From a virus: 21,239 nt of DNA. Below are positions 7,170 through 14,076 of the stretch, one piece after another; the first letter of the stretch is position 1, and each line of letters opens with the position of its first letter. The DNA lies in IMG/VR virus record IMGVR_UViG_3300020470_003602, positions 1-21,239 of that record. The stretch is one strand, 5' to 3'. The translations under genes were made by a program, and so were the position numbers. The notes below the pieces were generated by a model that saw nothing but the letters and a program-made list of their open reading frames with translations, searched no databases and was not told the origin of the DNA.

Positions 7170-7605
7170 CTTCTAACGTACATATCGTGTCATTGTGTTG
7201 AGATCCATGATTTACTAATAAAATTTTTTCTATTTCAAAACCATTCTTTTTACCGATACCACCTGAGTTCCAACCAAATGAAATTACCTTACCATTTGGT
7301 TTTATTATTCTAGCTATTTCTTTTTTACAGTTAGACCAATAACTATTATTCATTGGATGATCTAATGATAGACCATTACTATGATACATTTCTTTTAGTT
7401 GACGTTGAGAATATGGTGGATCAAACACAAGACTTAATTTTGAATTAGTTTCAATTTTTTTTAAATATGTAATTGCATCTTCCTTAAATGGATAAGGAAA
7501 AGGATCTATATAATCTGACCCTATATTTTCTTTTATAAATTCTTTAATAGGCTTAATGTCAAACGTTCGATGGTTTGGCATCGCCCAAACTCTTTTTATC
7601 ATCAT
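7132..7605 (-). CDS. Compact adenine-specific DNA methyltransferase-like protein
   Basis: A 157-residue protein with the amino-methyltransferase catalytic motif FDPPYS (DPPY 62-65), followed by SYWSNCKKEIARIIKPNGKV and the segment SFGWNSGGIGKKNGFEIEKI. These are typical of a phage family annotated as adenine (N6) methyltransferases. The N-terminus KRVWAMPNHRTFDIKPI also fits. The SAM-binding motif I is reduced: YIDPF (33-36) is followed directly by PYPFKEDA, without the usual Gly-rich loop, so activity and SAM binding are uncertain. The start overlaps the nuclease gene by 47 nt; a second ATG follows directly. The last residues are antisense to the SNF2 gene. A role in protecting phage DNA from host restriction is plausible; the target site cannot be read. 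Confidence 0.75.
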   Translation of the reverse strand: MMIKRVWAMPNHRTFDIKPIKEFIKENIGSDYIDPFPYPFKEDAITYLKKIETNSKLSLVFDPPYSQRQLKEMYHSNGLSLDHPMNNSYWSNCKKEIARIIKPNGKVISFGWNSGGIGKKNGFEIEKILLVNHGSQHNDTICTLEVKATSELALPGF

Positions 7606-8302
7606 GATATTTTTTCACTCTTGTTAGCCACTTCTCTTCATACTCTTTTAATTTTGCCTCGTCCATCTTAAACTCTTGATAGATCACATCTTTAGTACAA
7701 ATACATATAAGGCCTTGTGTTATGGGTCCATATTGTTTTTTGTGTGCTAGTGAATATGCTGCTATTTGATAATAGTAATCTTCAACAAATTCCTCTCTTT
7801 TAGGTTTATTACTTTGTTTGAAGTCTAATATTGTAGGCTTATCATCATATACACCTACTACATCAGTGGCTCCTGCCCATAGATCTTCATATGCAAGACA
7901 TACCTCATTGCCATACACTGTTTTTAGCTTATCTAGATTGTTTACTATTTCATGTGCCATTAGACGTGCCTGAGCCCCCTCTGGAGAGAGATTTAGGTAT
8001 CCACGCCCATCTATGTAGTTTTCTAGTACATAGTGCATCTCCGTCCCTCTGAGAGCTGCCTGAGAGGTAATTCTAGCTGCTTCTTGGTATCCAACCCTTT
8101 CTCTCCAAGCATCTAGTCCTGCTTTCTTTTCTTCGGATTGTGTGGCAGATAATATGGTAGTAACACTAGGTATTTTCTTGTCCCCTACATTATAGTGCCG
8201 TGAGCCGAGGTCGTTGTCTCGTGTATATTTTTGATAGTCGTATTTAGATTCTCTTTTTAGATCAGTAATTATAAAACTGTTATTTTCTCTGATAAGACGC
8301 AC
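7559..8302 (-). CDS. PD-(D/E)XK exonuclease (RecB/Cas4/MGME1-like)
   Basis: A 247-residue nuclease of the RecB-family fold. The opening IPSVTTIL (44-51) and RGTEMHYVLENY (His90) are usual for phage MGME1-like exonucleases. The core carries GATDVVG (D147), ILDFKQSNK (D160, K162) and YYYQIAAYSLA with the QxxxY motif (Q179, Y183). These are all the catalytic elements of a two-metal PD-(D/E)XK exonuclease. No four-Cys iron-sulphur cluster is evident, which argues against a true Cas4. It probably resects DNA ends for recombination or degrades host DNA. Translation begins at a GTG (8302) eight bases after the membrane protein gene, with no clear Shine-Dalgarno. The central part (about 7940-8250) looks somewhat richer in G+C than the flanks. 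Confidence 0.85.
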   Translation of the reverse strand: MRLIRENNSFIITDLKRESKYDYQKYTRDNDLGSRHYNVGDKKIPSVTTILSATQSEEKKAGLDAWRERVGYQEAARITSQAALRGTEMHYVLENYIDGRGYLNLSPEGAQARLMAHEIVNNLDKLKTVYGNEVCLAYEDLWAGATDVVGVYDDKPTILDFKQSNKPKREEFVEDYYYQIAAYSLAHKKQYGPITQGLICICTKDVIYQEFKMDEAKLKEYEEKWLTRVKKYHDDKKSLGDAKPSNV

Positions 8303-8310
8303 AAGGTCTT

Positions 8311-8526
8311 TTAATTTAATTTCAATATAAGAGCAACAATTATTCCTATCATGGATGTCATCAAAAAGCCTGTAGATGCTATCATAATCTTTTCAAGCCT
8401 ATGAATATCTTGATGTACGTCATTAATTTTTTTGTTAGTTTCTTCTTGCATAATTCTACATAACTTCTCATGGTCATCAATTCTTTGATGAGCAAGGGTA
8501 TCTTTATTAGATTGTTTTCTTGGCAC
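8311..8526 (-). CDS. Small C-terminal single-helix membrane protein, holin- or XhlA-like candidate (71 aa)
   Basis: A 71-residue protein with a polar N-terminal half able to form a coiled coil (DDHEKLCRIMQEETNKKIND, then VHQDIHRLEKIM) and one hydrophobic helix near the C-terminus (STGFLMTSMIGIIVALIL, 51-68), ending KLN. This architecture recalls XhlA-type phage membrane proteins and some small holins. It could serve lysis, but no endolysin is found beside it and the call rests on topology alone. It starts at a GTG (8526) within the end of the 798-residue virion gene. An AAAGGTGG eight bases upstream, part of the repeated FNKGG-coding element, probably acts as its ribosome binding site. Its place between virion and nuclease genes suits a late-gene end. 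Confidence 0.6.
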   Translation of the reverse strand: MPRKQSNKDTLAHQRIDDHEKLCRIMQEETNKKINDVHQDIHRLEKIMIASTGFLMTSMIGIIVALILKLN

Positions 8527-10903
8527 TTACTATTCCACCTTTATTAAATAAATTTAAGGCTTGTGCTAATTGTGGATTTGATGCACCAATTGGAGTAGCA
8601 CCACCTCCTTGATTAATTACAGGAAAGTTGCCTTGTGAAACATTTGGTAATGGAACTCTTTCTGATTCACTTAATGCACTTGGTTGACCACCCTCTTTTA
8701 TTGCTTCTTCATATAAGTCTAACTGTGCTAGTGCTCTATCTTTTTCATCTTCAGGTATATATCCTTCACTAAACATTCTTCCAATTAATTGTCTCATCAC
8801 TGCTGCAGATTTAGGTGCACTCGGTGCTTTGTAAGAATCAAATATTAATTTTTGAAATTTAGGACTCAATAGACCCTTAGCTAAAAAAGCTGGAGCAGCT
8901 AATACTGTTACGGCAGGTAAAATATTTCCAGTTGCTAAACCAAAACCAGCTCCACCTAATTGTAATAATTGTCCAGCTGCACCTGCTTGTTTTAACTGAA
9001 TAAATACACCACCGGGTAGACCTTTCATTCTTGTTAGATCTCCTTGTGCAAATGCTAATGTTTCAATCATGTTATTTACTTTTTTAAGTTCATCAGCATT
9101 AAATATTTTTTTCATGCTTAAAGCTTGTTTTTCTAATCTAGCTGCGAACGCTTTAGCATCAATGATATTACCAAATTGTGGATCAATTTTTTTGGATGCT
9201 TCTAAAGCTTGATTTAAAAACTGTCCTTTAAAAGCTGTAAGTAAGTCTTCTGATTGTTGTGTAGTTATTTGTCTTACTTTTCCAAATTCATCTGTATACT
9301 TTGTAAATTTAGGTAGTTCTCTAATTTGATTAACTACTTTACCAACTAAATCTGACTTATCTCCTGTTTTAAATACTGCAGCAAAAATGTCTCCAATGTC
9401 ACCAGTATTTTTAATACCTTTTGCTAATACTGCATTTAAACTTCCTCTTTGAAAGATATCCATACCACCTTCATAAAATTCATTAGCTTCTTTTAAAAAT
9501 CTACCCGCTTCTTCACTTAAACCCTTTAATGATTCAGGACTTAACAACTCATCAAATTTATTAAGTAATTGTGTGGCTCCTCCAATACCATCAGAGACTC
9601 CATCTCTTATAAATTTTTGTTTTAATGCAGCTACTTGTGATCTTAATCTACCAGCTTGCGCATAACTTAATTTACCACCTGCTGCTTGTACACCTTCTTC
9701 CATAAATTTATTTTGAAGCTGTCTTAAAATTGGTGTTAGTGGATCAAGTTCTTCAATTCCTTCTTTTGCTTGTCTTTGTAACTTTAACACGGTTTCTTGT
9801 AATCCACCTTTTCCTTCAATAGGTAGAGTAGGTAGGCTTTTAGCATTTTTACCTGATGCTTGAATCAATGCATCATCAACTCTTTTATACATAGCATCTT
9901 TAGCCGCTTTAAACATGTTTTCTGCATCAGTGATTGTTTTAAAAAAATAATTACCTAATGCTTCTTTATCTGTAATTCTTACTCCGTTGTCAGTAATTTG
10001 TTGGAAAGAATTAACTATATCATCTGAAACAAGTTTACCCATCGCTTGTGCAGATCCTCTTCTTCTTTCTAATGCACCACCACCAAATAAAGCTTTTGAT
10101 ACAACATTCTCAATAATATTAATTGTTCTATTTTCAGTCTTAACTCCTGGAGTCAAACCTTTTTGCATTTCCATTGCTTTGTCTTTTAAACTTTGAAATT
10201 GACTTTCAGGAATATTATTTTTCTCCATGAATTCTTTAATAGCTGAATCATCAATTGTTTTTTTAGCTTGCATCTCTACTTGTTCTTTAATTGGTCTAAT
10301 TGCACCATCCGCAGTTTTTGCAATTAAGTTAGCTCCAGCTTTACCATATAAAATTTCATTAGCTTTCATTCGTAAAGTAGTTTCGGCTTCTTCAGCACCT
10401 TCTAATAATTTTGCATACCCTTGAGGTTTACCTAAAATTTTTGAAACGTATTGACCTCCTTTAATTACTATTGGCCCACCAATAAGTTCTGCTGCTGCAC
10501 CTTCAGTTGCAGCTCTAACAACTTCATTTACAACATTTTCTTTTGGGTCAAATGTTTGTGCCACAATAGCACCTGCTCCTCCACCAGCTGCAGCTCCAGC
10601 TGAAGTTTTGAGTAATGCTTTTATAAAAGGTTTAGACAACATACCAATTTTACCCGCAATTCCTGGAAGTCTACTTGCTCCAGTTCCTAAAGCACCAACA
10701 ACAGATAAACCAGCTTCTGTAAGAATTCTTGCAAATGATGGATCGTTTGTATACTTTTCTGTAGCTTCATCAGAAACTGCATCACCTACTAAGTTACTAT
10801 TAATTTCAGATAAAGCCTCTCCAATTTTTTTACTTTCTTCAGCAGTAGGAGTTTCGCCTTCTATGTTTACAACACCAAGACCTTTTACATTAATTTGTCC
10901 CAT
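8507..10903 (-). CDS. Large internal virion / DNA-ejection type protein (798 aa)
   Basis: The largest protein here, probably an inner-core or ejection protein of a short-tailed phage. It has hydrophobic Gly/Ala segments that could insert in membranes (about 60-117, with TSAGAAAGGGAGAIVAQTF, and about 643-680, with GGAGFGLATGNILPAVTVLA), long Lys/Glu-rich helices between them, and no recognised lysozyme or transglycosylase motif. This helical plus amphipathic make-up is typical of podovirus proteins pushed into the host envelope at infection. The C-terminus carries FNKGGI (786-791), shared with two other virion genes. ATG 10903 is preceded by AAGGATT, and the previous gene ends two bases away, so the pair is co-translated. 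The specific role (channel, core, peptidoglycan) is not determinable. Confidence 0.65.
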   Translation of the reverse strand: MGQINVKGLGVVNIEGETPTAEESKKIGEALSEINSNLVGDAVSDEATEKYTNDPSFARILTEAGLSVVGALGTGASRLPGIAGKIGMLSKPFIKALLKTSAGAAAGGGAGAIVAQTFDPKENVVNEVVRAATEGAAAELIGGPIVIKGGQYVSKILGKPQGYAKLLEGAEEAETTLRMKANEILYGKAGANLIAKTADGAIRPIKEQVEMQAKKTIDDSAIKEFMEKNNIPESQFQSLKDKAMEMQKGLTPGVKTENRTINIIENVVSKALFGGGALERRRGSAQAMGKLVSDDIVNSFQQITDNGVRITDKEALGNYFFKTITDAENMFKAAKDAMYKRVDDALIQASGKNAKSLPTLPIEGKGGLQETVLKLQRQAKEGIEELDPLTPILRQLQNKFMEEGVQAAGGKLSYAQAGRLRSQVAALKQKFIRDGVSDGIGGATQLLNKFDELLSPESLKGLSEEAGRFLKEANEFYEGGMDIFQRGSLNAVLAKGIKNTGDIGDIFAAVFKTGDKSDLVGKVVNQIRELPKFTKYTDEFGKVRQITTQQSEDLLTAFKGQFLNQALEASKKIDPQFGNIIDAKAFAARLEKQALSMKKIFNADELKKVNNMIETLAFAQGDLTRMKGLPGGVFIQLKQAGAAGQLLQLGGAGFGLATGNILPAVTVLAAPAFLAKGLLSPKFQKLIFDSYKAPSAPKSAAVMRQLIGRMFSEGYIPEDEKDRALAQLDLYEEAIKEGGQPSALSESERVPLPNVSQGNFPVINQGGGATPIGASNPQLAQALNLFNKGGIVSAKKTI
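8535..8549 (-). repeat. FNKGG-coding 15-bp element, copy 1
   Basis: On the minus strand this reads ATTTAATAAAGGTGG, encoding Phe-Asn-Lys-Gly-Gly near the end of the 798-residue protein. Identical 15-mers occur at 11728-11742 and 13418-13432. This copy also supplies an AAAGGTGG that may be the ribosome binding site of the 71-residue gene. Confidence 0.7.
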
Positions 10904-10904
10904 G

Positions 10905-11807
10905 CTAATCCTTTACTAAGTTACCTGACTCATCAAAAGAATAAAAGTCTAAGCTTTGATCATATGTTATATCTTGTGCGTTAATACCAAATTTAGTGAA
11001 TGCTGAACTATAATAGTCTACAGTATTAGGATCTACTACAACACCGCCAGCACCTAGTCTGTCATCTAATTGTTGAATTTTATTTTTTGCAACTTTAATT
11101 TTTTCAACAATTACATTTTCAGGATCGTTTATTGATGGCAAGATAGCGTTGAAACTAGCTTCCTCTAAAGGACCGACTTGTGCACCCCTTAGTGCAGCAA
11201 TAGCTTCTTTTCTAAATGTTTCTAGTTTTGTGTTGAAGTTTGCAGCTTTAGGATTCATACCAAGTGCAGCAGTTGCTTTTGCAATACGACCAGCTACAGG
11301 ACCAGAACTCGCACCTTCTTGAATATCTCTTAAAATATCATCAGCTGCACTTAATGTAGTATATCTTTTACCAGCTTTTTCTCTTTCACCAAAAGTAGGT
11401 TTATCTTTAATATCAACAACCTCTCCATCTTTTACTTTTACAATTAATCTATCTTTTACATTATATCCAAGAGATGCTTTTTCAGCATCAGTTGCAGCTC
11501 TAATACTTTCTGTGCTTTTTTTATTTTTTTGTTTTTCTTCTTGTATTGCGATTAAAGTAGATGGTAATTTTTCTGCACCTTGACCAACTGCTCTAAGAAC
11601 ACCACTCAATGCGCTTTCACCTTGTCTTTGTGTTGACTGTAACAAAGGCGCAGCAAAGGTTGCTGCGATAATAGCTTTTTCTCTAGATGACATCCCACCT
11701 TCTTGAAAATGTTGAATGTTAGCAATACCACCTTTATTAAATGCTTTAGGCTTATGCATTTTAAAATATCTATCTCTAAACATTTTTCTTGTTAATACTT
11801 TTTCCAT
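10905..11807 (-). CDS. Putative virion protein with N-terminal double GG motif (300 aa)
   Basis: A 300-residue protein without a recognised enzyme motif. It opens with a basic segment, LTRKMFRDRYFKMHKPKAF, followed by FNKGGI (23-28) and FQEGGM (34-39), then an Ala-rich hydrophobic stretch (about 45-58). A long charged helical region and an alpha/beta C-terminus ending in SFDESGNLVKD follow. The beginning looks like that of several marine phage structural proteins, from memory and not from a search. It lies between the Gln/Ala-rich protein (one base away) and the 798-residue protein (overlapping signals, two bases away), so it belongs to the ejection or tail block. AGG five bases before ATG 11807 serves as a weak ribosome binding site. 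The function is unknown; a partner or chaperone of the large core protein is one possibility. Confidence 0.6.
   Translation of the reverse strand: MEKVLTRKMFRDRYFKMHKPKAFNKGGIANIQHFQEGGMSSREKAIIAATFAAPLLQSTQRQGESALSGVLRAVGQGAEKLPSTLIAIQEEKQKNKKSTESIRAATDAEKASLGYNVKDRLIVKVKDGEVVDIKDKPTFGEREKAGKRYTTLSAADDILRDIQEGASSGPVAGRIAKATAALGMNPKAANFNTKLETFRKEAIAALRGAQVGPLEEASFNAILPSINDPENVIVEKIKVAKNKIQQLDDRLGAGGVVVDPNTVDYYSSAFTKFGINAQDITYDQSLDFYSFDESGNLVKD
11728..11742 (-). repeat. FNKGG-coding 15-bp element, copy 2
   Basis: Minus-strand ATTTAATAAAGGTGG would read with the same codons as at 8535-8549 and 13418-13432, except that the base before the Phe codon belongs to an Ala codon here. It encodes FNKGG at residues 23-27 of the 300-residue protein. 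Confidence 0.7.
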
Positions 11808-11808
11808 A

Positions 11809-12672
11809 TTACCTCGGCTGCATTAAGTTATATGTAGAGTAAGCACCTAAGCCAGCACCAAGAGCTTGTCCTAAAGGATTTGCACCGGGAGCCGTGGAGG
11901 CTGTAATTGTGCTCTGTGTAGTAGGTAAGTTAGTCATTATACCTTTTAAGAATTCTATTCTTTGGAATGGTTCATATGCTCTTTGTAAAGCAGTCTGTCT
12001 TTGTGCTTCTAATTGCTGTTGACCAATTCCTCTTTGAACTGCACCAGCTTGAAGTTGCGCTTGAATATCTGCAAGAGACATAGCTTGTTGTTGTTGCCCC
12101 ATTCTACCTAAAGCTTGTCCTGCTGCAAGTTGAGTTCCACTAACTAAATTTTGTTGTTGTTGCGCAGCTCCTAATGCAGTTTGAAATCCTTGTGCTTGAG
12201 CTTGGCCAATCTGAGAAAGTCTAGCTCGTTCTAATTCTGCTTGAGCTATACCTTGTCTGCCACCACCAAAAGCTCCTGAAGCAACTGCTTGTGCACCTAA
12301 TTGATTTTGTGCCATTTGTGATTGTCTATTTATTTCATCAGTTACATAAGATTGATATGGATTAAAAAATTGTGAAATGTTTGGTCCAGCTGCAGCAGTT
12401 TGTTGTGCACCTAATAAGGATCCGATACCAGCTCCAACAGTTGGAGCACCCACTCCTGTTTGACCAGCTTGTGTAATTGCAGCTTGTTCAATTCCAGATA
12501 ATGGTGCTACTTGTATAGTAGGTAAATTTACAGGGCTAGATGCTAGTCTTGCCGCTTCATCATATAACGAAAGTTTTCTTGACTCTACTCCAGGTGCTTC
12601 TCTTTGCGTAACTGTTGATTGTCCAGTTGATGTTGGAGCACTAGATCCTCCTCCTCCAAAAATAAAACTCAT
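11809..12672 (-). CDS. Gln/Ala-rich internal virion protein (287 aa)
   Basis: A 287-residue low-complexity protein rich in Gln, Ala and Gly, with an extended N-terminus (GGGGSSAPTSTGQS) and long helices containing QQQQ runs (171-174, 193-196). Two segments, FFNPYQSYV (102-110) and GAFGGGRQ (133-140), have the look of conserved elements of phage internal virion or DNA-transfer proteins. The C-terminus GAGLGAYSTYNLM may be membrane-active. No enzyme motif is present. An AAGGAG eight bases upstream of ATG 12672 is a good ribosome binding site, and the start overlaps the preceding stop in a TAATG. Its composition, unlike that of neighbouring enzymes, fits a flexible ejection protein packed in the capsid. 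The assignment to virion is strong by context; the exact part is not known. Confidence 0.65.
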   Translation of the reverse strand: MSFIFGGGGSSAPTSTGQSTVTQREAPGVESRKLSLYDEAARLASSPVNLPTIQVAPLSGIEQAAITQAGQTGVGAPTVGAGIGSLLGAQQTAAAGPNISQFFNPYQSYVTDEINRQSQMAQNQLGAQAVASGAFGGGRQGIAQAELERARLSQIGQAQAQGFQTALGAAQQQQNLVSGTQLAAGQALGRMGQQQQAMSLADIQAQLQAGAVQRGIGQQQLEAQRQTALQRAYEPFQRIEFLKGIMTNLPTTQSTITASTAPGANPLGQALGAGLGAYSTYNLMQPR

Positions 12673-13133
12673 TATTTAATCTCCTTAGTATATAAATATC
12701 TTTTTACATCCCAACCTTTTGTTTTTAAAAAAGGTTGCCATCCCGGTCTTGCATGAACAGCTATTCTTTTGCAACCAGTTTCTTTAGCAAGTTTTTCAAT
12801 TGTGTTTGCTAATTCATCTTGCCATAATTCTCTTTTCTCTCCCTTTAATAGAATGACTTCACATTGTTTAAAATTAGGAAGCACCATAATTCTTGTTACA
12901 CAAACACCAAATACTTTATAACCTTTAGCATCATCTGAACCAAACATCATATATAATTGCATTGATCCTTCTTTAATACATTTTTTTAAATCCTCTATAG
13001 ACATAGGATCTCCATCATATTTTAAACCCTCTCTAAGCATAAAATCACATAGATCCCAATAAGTGTCTAATGTTTGTGAGTAGATCTCTAAAACCTCTAC
13101 ACCTTTTTTTATTTTAATTTTGTTTGCTTGCAT
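12672..13133 (-). CDS. GNAT-like acetyltransferase-fold protein in the virion block (153 aa)
   Basis: A 153-residue alpha/beta protein whose second half resembles the GNAT fold: strands GYKVFGVCVTRIMVLPN and QCEVILLKG, a helix with DELANTIEKLAKETGCKRI, and the ending HARPGWQPFLKTKGWDVKRY, which looks like the last GNAT strand and C-terminal helix. The acetyl-CoA loop (R/Q-x-x-G-x-G/A) is not clear, so it may be a structural relative and not an enzyme. Similar GNAT-like proteins sit beside core-protein genes in T7-like phages, which fits this location between two virion genes. The start overlaps the upstream gene by 20 nt without a Shine-Dalgarno, and the stop overlaps the next start in TAATG. 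Confidence 0.55.
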   Translation of the reverse strand: MQANKIKIKKGVEVLEIYSQTLDTYWDLCDFMLREGLKYDGDPMSIEDLKKCIKEGSMQLYMMFGSDDAKGYKVFGVCVTRIMVLPNFKQCEVILLKGEKRELWQDELANTIEKLAKETGCKRIAVHARPGWQPFLKTKGWDVKRYLYTKEIK

Positions 13134-14022
13134 TTGTTATATCGTAAATTCTTTTAAATTGTTTTTGTTGATTGTAAAAAAAATCTGCACCAGCTTTTCT
13201 CATACCCTTAAAATTTTTCGGATCTGCACCTGATAAAATACCAGCTCCTAAAACAGCATCAGCTCGTGATACAAATTCTCCATCAGCTAATTGAGCTAAC
13301 ATAGTATCTTCATCTTTATCTCCAGCACCAGCTCCATCTTCAACATAACCAGTAGCCCTCACATAATTGTTTACATCATTTTCATCATGATCAACTTTAG
13401 ATGGTAAATAGTTTACACCACCTTTATTAAATTTATTTATTGCAGTTGCTAATCCACCTTGATTAGCATAAAACATATTTGATCCAGTCACCTCAGCCAT
13501 AGTTGGTTTAGCTACAGCTGTATCTACTGGTTCAAATTTACCTTTTAATTTTGCTGATTGTTCTTTGTAAGCTTGTTTATAATCTTCTTCTGTAAACATA
13601 GGTTTTACTGGTTCCTCATCGCCCATTAAAAAAGGCGCAATAGTTGAAGCTGCAACTAATTTTGTTCCTGTATCTGCACCTAAAATTCCTGATCCTTTTG
13701 CTGCAGCTTTAGCAGCTTCACCTTCTAAGCCAGCTGCTTTTATTTGTTCAGCTGTCATCTTTTTTTCACCTATTATTTTTTTTAAAAAATTTGAATCACC
13801 GCCCATTCCAGGAATACTACTGAAAGGAGAACCTCTACCTATGTTTCCAAAAAAACCTTGTCCTGCTTGCGCAGCTGAACCAAAAGCTCCAGCTTTTGAA
13901 AGTGCCCCTATACCGAATGCAGACCCTCCGATAAGTGCAGCATCTTTTAACGCTGTTCTAGTTGATTTTCCTCTTAGTTTCTGTACGCCAAATGTGGCTA
14001 ATGCAAGTGTAAATGGATCCAT
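13114..14022 (-). CDS. Virion protein with tape-measure-like GG and DGEFV motifs (302 aa)
   Basis: A 302-residue protein that begins with a Gly/Ala-rich hydrophobic part (about 25-60) and an Ala-rich linker. Residues 185-203 hold two GG motifs, ANQGGLA and KFNKGGV. Next comes GYVEDGAGAGD (225-235) and LADGEFVSRADAVLGAG (245-261), a variant of the KGG ... GxGxGD ... MLxxGEFV signature seen at the ends of tape-measure and related phage tail proteins. The C-terminal helix includes FKGMRKAGADFFYNQQ. At this size it is too short for a siphovirus tape measure, so an internal or tail-tube scaffold role in a podovirus is more likely. ATG 14022 has a distant AGGG; a promoter-like sequence lies upstream at 14048-14076. 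Confidence 0.65.
   Translation of the reverse strand: MDPFTLALATFGVQKLRGKSTRTALKDAALIGGSAFGIGALSKAGAFGSAAQAGQGFFGNIGRGSPFSSIPGMGGDSNFLKKIIGEKKMTAEQIKAAGLEGEAAKAAAKGSGILGADTGTKLVAASTIAPFLMGDEEPVKPMFTEEDYKQAYKEQSAKLKGKFEPVDTAVAKPTMAEVTGSNMFYANQGGLATAINKFNKGGVNYLPSKVDHDENDVNNYVRATGYVEDGAGAGDKDEDTMLAQLADGEFVSRADAVLGAGILSGADPKNFKGMRKAGADFFYNQQKQFKRIYDITNASKQN
13418..13432 (-). repeat. FNKGG-coding 15-bp element, copy 3
   Basis: Third identical ATTTAATAAAGGTGG on the minus strand, coding FNKGG at residues 198-202 of the 302-residue protein. The other copies are at 8535-8549 and 11728-11742. Confidence 0.7.
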
Positions 14023-14047
14023 ATACTATTTTCCCTAATAATAGCAT

Positions 14048-14076
14048 ATATTAACATTTTATTTAGTTGCTATCAA
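14048..14076 (-). promoter_or_regulatory. Candidate sigma70-like promoter upstream of the virion block
   Basis: On the minus strand, TTGATA (14076-14071) is followed after exactly 17 bases by TAATAT (14053-14048), preceded by TG-T, an extended -10. Transcription would begin near 14041, about 20 bases before ATG 14022. It overlaps the last codons of the GT-A gene. In such AT-rich DNA chance matches are common. Confidence 0.35.

Noticed and set aside
7559-8302. Identification of the nuclease as a Cas4 or as part of a defence module
   Set aside because: It has no iron-sulphur cysteines and no cas neighbours; MGME1-like phage exonuclease fits better.
10608-10919. Plus-strand open frame of 103 codons, with others at 9987-10196 and 10227-10424
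   Set aside because: All are antisense to the 798-residue virion gene, which has a good start signal and family-like composition.
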